DNA from: Cordia subcordata | Lineage: Eukaryota > Streptophyta > Magnoliopsida > Boraginales > Cordiaceae | Direction of reading: 5' to 3' | Assembly (NCBI GenBank): GCA_028554755.1 | Contig: JAPTOF010000035.1 | Span: 196,001-260,000 of the forward strand | DNA length: 64,000 nt | Part shown: in pieces, positions 60,838 through 64,000 of the stretch | Layout: every line of letters begins with the position of its first letter | How positions within the stretch are numbered: position 1 is the stretch's first letter | Notes under the pieces: model-generated | The model's database searches: none | Told to the model about the DNA's origin: nothing | Seen by the model: the letters and a program-made list of their open reading frames with translations, nothing else | Position numbers and translations under genes: made by a program

Positions 60838-61585
60838 TGTGTACAAGCCAGCTATGGTATAGGAGCAAAAACGAAGTCCGAAAACTCTTTGAATAATAAT
60901 ATTTAATTAACAAGTCACCGTGCATGCATGTGTTCCTATATCTGCATTCTAAAGCAGCATGAATACTGTTGGTTATTGATGCTATAGCTCACGAATCTCA
61001 GCCTTTCTGTTCACACTCCAAAAATGCAACACACCCCCTCAATGTTACTAGCCTGGAGCTAACAATGTTACTTAATTCTCCACGCCTTAGAGATTTAATA
61101 TATGAGGAGAAGATGTAATTAAAAGTTCAATGTTACGTGTACAAATGAAATTACAAAAGCAGAGATTCATACGTGATCGATTAATCCGCCCCTCTAGGCT
61201 TTAGATATAATAACCTAAAAATAAGTAATTGATTGGTGACCATGCAACAAATACCGAACAGTAATTTAAGTTATAGAAATCTGGTTTGGCTTGAACCAAT
61301 TTGGGCTTCTAAAGAAACTTGGGTATGAAGGAGGACCCAAAATCAATCAAGCTAAAGCCCATCCAACTGAAGCCCAAAACAAGGCCCTGCTGACGTCGAG
61401 ACACCACCAGCACAGCCCAAAAGAAAAACCAAAACCAGGAAAACAAGACATGCTGACATAGCACACACCCAGAGAGAGAGAGAAGGGATCGAAAATCTGA
61501 GGCTACCTTCTCCCTCTACACATCTTCGGATTCTCCAAGCAATCCATTAGTTTCTCGTAATCAGGGCTTCTGAAATCAGCTCAAC
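60838..61585. promoter_or_regulatory. Shared spacer with divergent promoters of MTP copy B and DCN1-like gene
   Basis: The two genes point away from each other with about 830 bases between start codons. A ctgacgtcga motif (about 61390, bZIP-type ACGT core) and an (AG)n run near 61471-61483 lie on the DCN1-like side, the run most likely in its 5' UTR. No other gene is seen. Confidence 0.4.
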
Positions 61586-63848
61586 ATGGTCAGTTTTTCC
61601 CACTGATACTTATTTTTTACTTAATTGAAGCTCAAATTTTCAGCTCGGCAATTTCATATTGCATGTGGTTAGCATCCTTAATGTTTCCGCTAAAGCTCAG
61701 ATTTTTACTTAGCTGCTGTACTATTATCTGCTATATGGTTGTTTCTTGACTGGATTTTTAATCAATTTTCTAGTTTTTCTTTATGTTCTTCTAGTATTAG
61801 CTGCTTGTTGGTTGACCTAGCTTTTCACAAAATGCGTTCTTTGACTAATTACTGTTTCTTTTGGGGGTTAGTTAATTGTTTCTAGTATGTTTAGATAATT
61901 GAATCGAGTGTAATGAAGCTTGGTTTTATATCTGTGACAGAACAAGCTGGGAAGGGGGCACCGAGACAAAGTTCAGCAATTTATCACGATTACTGGGGCT
62001 AGGTATTGTTTTTGTTTTATTATATATGCTGGTGCATTAGTATCTTTCTTTTCTCCTGCATTGGATGAATTTTCAAATATTATATTGTATCCATTATTAT
62101 ACTCAACTCAACTCAACTCATACATTTGCTCAGAAACTAGCTCATACTCTGGTTCCAATTGCTTTCAACTGTCTAAAGCACGTTACAGAAAACCTAAGTT
62201 ATTGGATTTTATCAGCCCTTGGTTTCAAATTTGAAGATGGATAATAGCAAGTGTACTTTTAACTAACTTTCTGTTTCAAGCTAGAAGATAAGAACTAGTA
62301 CTATGCAAGACAAGAATTTCATTGTGCGATTGCATGGCAAAGAAACATAACCAATGAGCCAAACTACAAGTGAATGTTTGAGAAACATTTAGATTCAAAA
62401 CTTTAGATTTACGCACAACGTCTCTCCTCTTTTCTGAATTCAACGCATACGCCGTAGCTTTTTTCCTTGAAAATTTTTGACAAAAGGTTATCCATCTTAG
62501 AGTGCTTTCCTTTACTTGCTTAAATAGTTGCCAAAACATTCCTCGTGTTTCTGGTCTGGCTTAAGCTTCTTTCTATTTCAGCAAAGTGAGGTTGACAAAT
62601 TTGGCCACTTATTCTTTCAATGTGGTGGTTCTATTCAGAATTTTCATTTGATATATGAGAATAATCTGGGTTTCATTCACCTGTCCATTATTATTATTAT
62701 TTTTTTAATTTTTAATGTGAAATGGCAACCTTAATATTATGTTTTGCATGTAGTGAAAAAGCCGCTATTCAGGCTTTGAAGGCCAGTGATTGGCATCTTG
62801 AAGGGGCCTTTGATGTATTCTATAGCCAGCCCCAGATCAGATCACATACTGACACGAGGCATCTAGAGGAGCTTTACAATAGATACAAAGGCAAGCTTTG
62901 TTTTCCATCTACTTCTGCGTCCGTACTCTTGCTAACATTTTTTATTGAACATAGTTCAGCTGTGAAAGCGCTTCTGCATCTGTCCTCTTGCTAACATTTT
63001 TTATTGAGCATAGTTCAGCTGTGAAAATGCAAGTTATTCCGTGTTCTTACACCTTTATCATCAAAACTCAGCTGTAAAAGCATCTACAATTTCTTGATCT
63101 TTTATGCAGATCCATATGCTGATATGATTTTGGTTGATGGGATTACGCTACTATGCAATGACATTCAGGTAGATTTACCTGCAAATTCAGTTAGTTATGG
63201 ATTGCTCTAAATTTTATAAATTACATATAACTGTGATATGAAGAGTAATGTGTCGTAGGGTTTTACATCTGGCTGTCATTATTTAGATATATAATAACTT
63301 TTGTAAAATCCTTTGTTTTTAGATTTATTGTCATCTGTGACATTCTTTACTTTTCTTTTGACAGGTTGATCCCCAGGATATTGTCATGGTATGTAAGCTC
63401 ATGTTGCCCTGGAGATATACTTAGTTATTATATTTTATGACTATGTCAGGCCAGTTTGTTTTGGCCCTCTTCCCTCTTCCCTCAGGAAAGAAACAAATAA
63501 ATTAATACCAGAAGATAGAAGAAGAATAATGTAGTAAATGTTGTTGGGTAAACATATTTCAGAAGGTTCTGAAGCATTGGCATTTGGCCTTGATTGCAGT
63601 TGGTGATTTCGTGGCACATGAAGGCTGCTACTATGTGTGAATTCTCCAAGCAGGAATTTATTGGTGGATTACAATCTCTTGGGTACATATGAACACATGC
63701 AATCATCTTGGTTTCTTTTCCTTGTCTGTCTGTAGAACTGCTCTTCAAACTCAGTGTTAATTGACTTGGTGCTACAATCACAGAATAGATTCACTGGAGA
63801 AGTTTAGAGAAAGACTACCATTCCTGCGCTCAGAGTTGAAAGATGAAA
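61586..63848 (+). CDS. DCN1-like protein (cullin neddylation), 3' part beyond window
   Basis: DCN1-like proteins help load NEDD8 onto cullins. Seven exons are visible: 61586-61588, 61941-62002, 62754-62890, 63110-63168, 63365-63388, 63600-63682 and 63784-63848. They spell MNKLGRGHRDKVQQF, a UBA-like domain (ASEKAAIQALKASDWHLEGA), RHLEELYNRYK, and the start of the PONY (cullin-binding) domain: VDPQDIVM, SWHMKAATMCEFSKQEF and LRSELKDE. Exon 1 codes only for the start Met, followed by gtcagt. Exon 3 ends in a GC rather than GT donor. Exon 5 is just 24 bases, eight codons. About half of the PONY domain lies past the right edge. The usual family length is about 230-260 residues. No damage is seen in the visible part. 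Confidence 0.92.
62891..62892 (+). other. GC splice donor of DCN1-like intron 3
   Basis: Exon 3 ends AAAG and the intron begins gcaagc. The reading frame requires the join AAA G|AT CCA at 63110, and no GT donor lies at the right place. AG|GCAAG is the standard form of the rare GC-AG introns. Confidence 0.8.
62912..63029. repeat. 59-bp tandem duplication in DCN1-like intron 3
   Basis: Two copies (62912-62970 and 62971-63029) share ctcttgctaacattttttat and agttcagctgtgaaa, with a few differences. A third partial match, ctcagctgtaaaagcatct, occurs near 63067. Confidence 0.88.
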
Positions 63849-64000
63849 GTATGACATCTTACCTGCCAGAAAATTTATCTTCTTTTCTTAATTAATATCA
63901 TTGTTTTCGGTGAGGCATCTTTGGTGGGGAATGAGTGACTGCTTTAGAGATTGATGATGTAATAACTCATTTATCAATATTCACCCTCATGTAGATGTAT

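Overview
This is nuclear DNA of a flowering plant, most likely a eudicot. The genes have many short GT-AG introns, the non-genic DNA is AT-rich, retrotransposons are nested, and there are TAA-flanked MITEs, a Helitron and a small piece of plastid DNA. I see no operons, phage, CRISPR or bacterial features. The species cannot be named from the sequence alone.

Left third (1-30.4 kb): a repeat graveyard. The 5' part of a decayed Mutator-like element (1-2.2 kb) is followed by a minus-strand Ty1/copia element (4432-10727). A plastid fragment carrying trnL-UAG and the start of ccsA interrupts that element. Next comes a nest: a Ty3/gypsy element (11835-25362, target duplication aaaag) holds a Ty1/copia element (12471-19870, duplication ggata). 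The copia holds a 2.1-kb solo LTR (15377-17497, duplication gccac), and a related solo LTR in the other orientation (23183-25029) sits near the gypsy 3' end. A MITE, a partial copia LTR and AT-rich repeats fill the stretch up to 30.4 kb.

Right two thirds (30.6-64 kb): the gene region. In order: an ALIS/CDC50 flippase subunit (+, 8 exons, intact); an X8-domain proline-rich secreted protein (-, 3 exons, intact); an EMB2217-like PPR pseudogene (+); a ZIP1-like metal transporter pseudogene (-); an exon relic of KDO8P synthase (+); a non-autonomous LTR element flanked by an odd 200-bp direct repeat; two tandem Mn-type cation diffusion facilitator (MTP9/10-like) genes (-, 6 exons each, intact); and a DCN1-like cullin-neddylation gene (+) that runs off the right edge. 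MITEs, one short Helitron and microsatellites lie between them.

From memory of the Arabidopsis map, this order resembles At1g79450-At1g79520 (ALIS5, X8, EMB2217, KDSA1, MTP9) merged with At3g12740-At3g12760 (ALIS1, ZIP1, DCN1-like). My reading is an old conserved block in which three consecutive genes (PPR, ZIP, KDSA) are decaying, as expected after a whole-genome or segmental duplication. The genes do not form one pathway. Metal transport (MTPs, dead ZIP), lipid flipping, cell wall (X8, KDSA relic) and cullin regulation are simply linked. I found no previously undescribed system. The most interesting items are the decaying block, the His-rich C-terminus of one MTP copy, the plastid DNA inside a retrotransposon, and the repeat-flanked LTR element at 50.6-54.6 kb.
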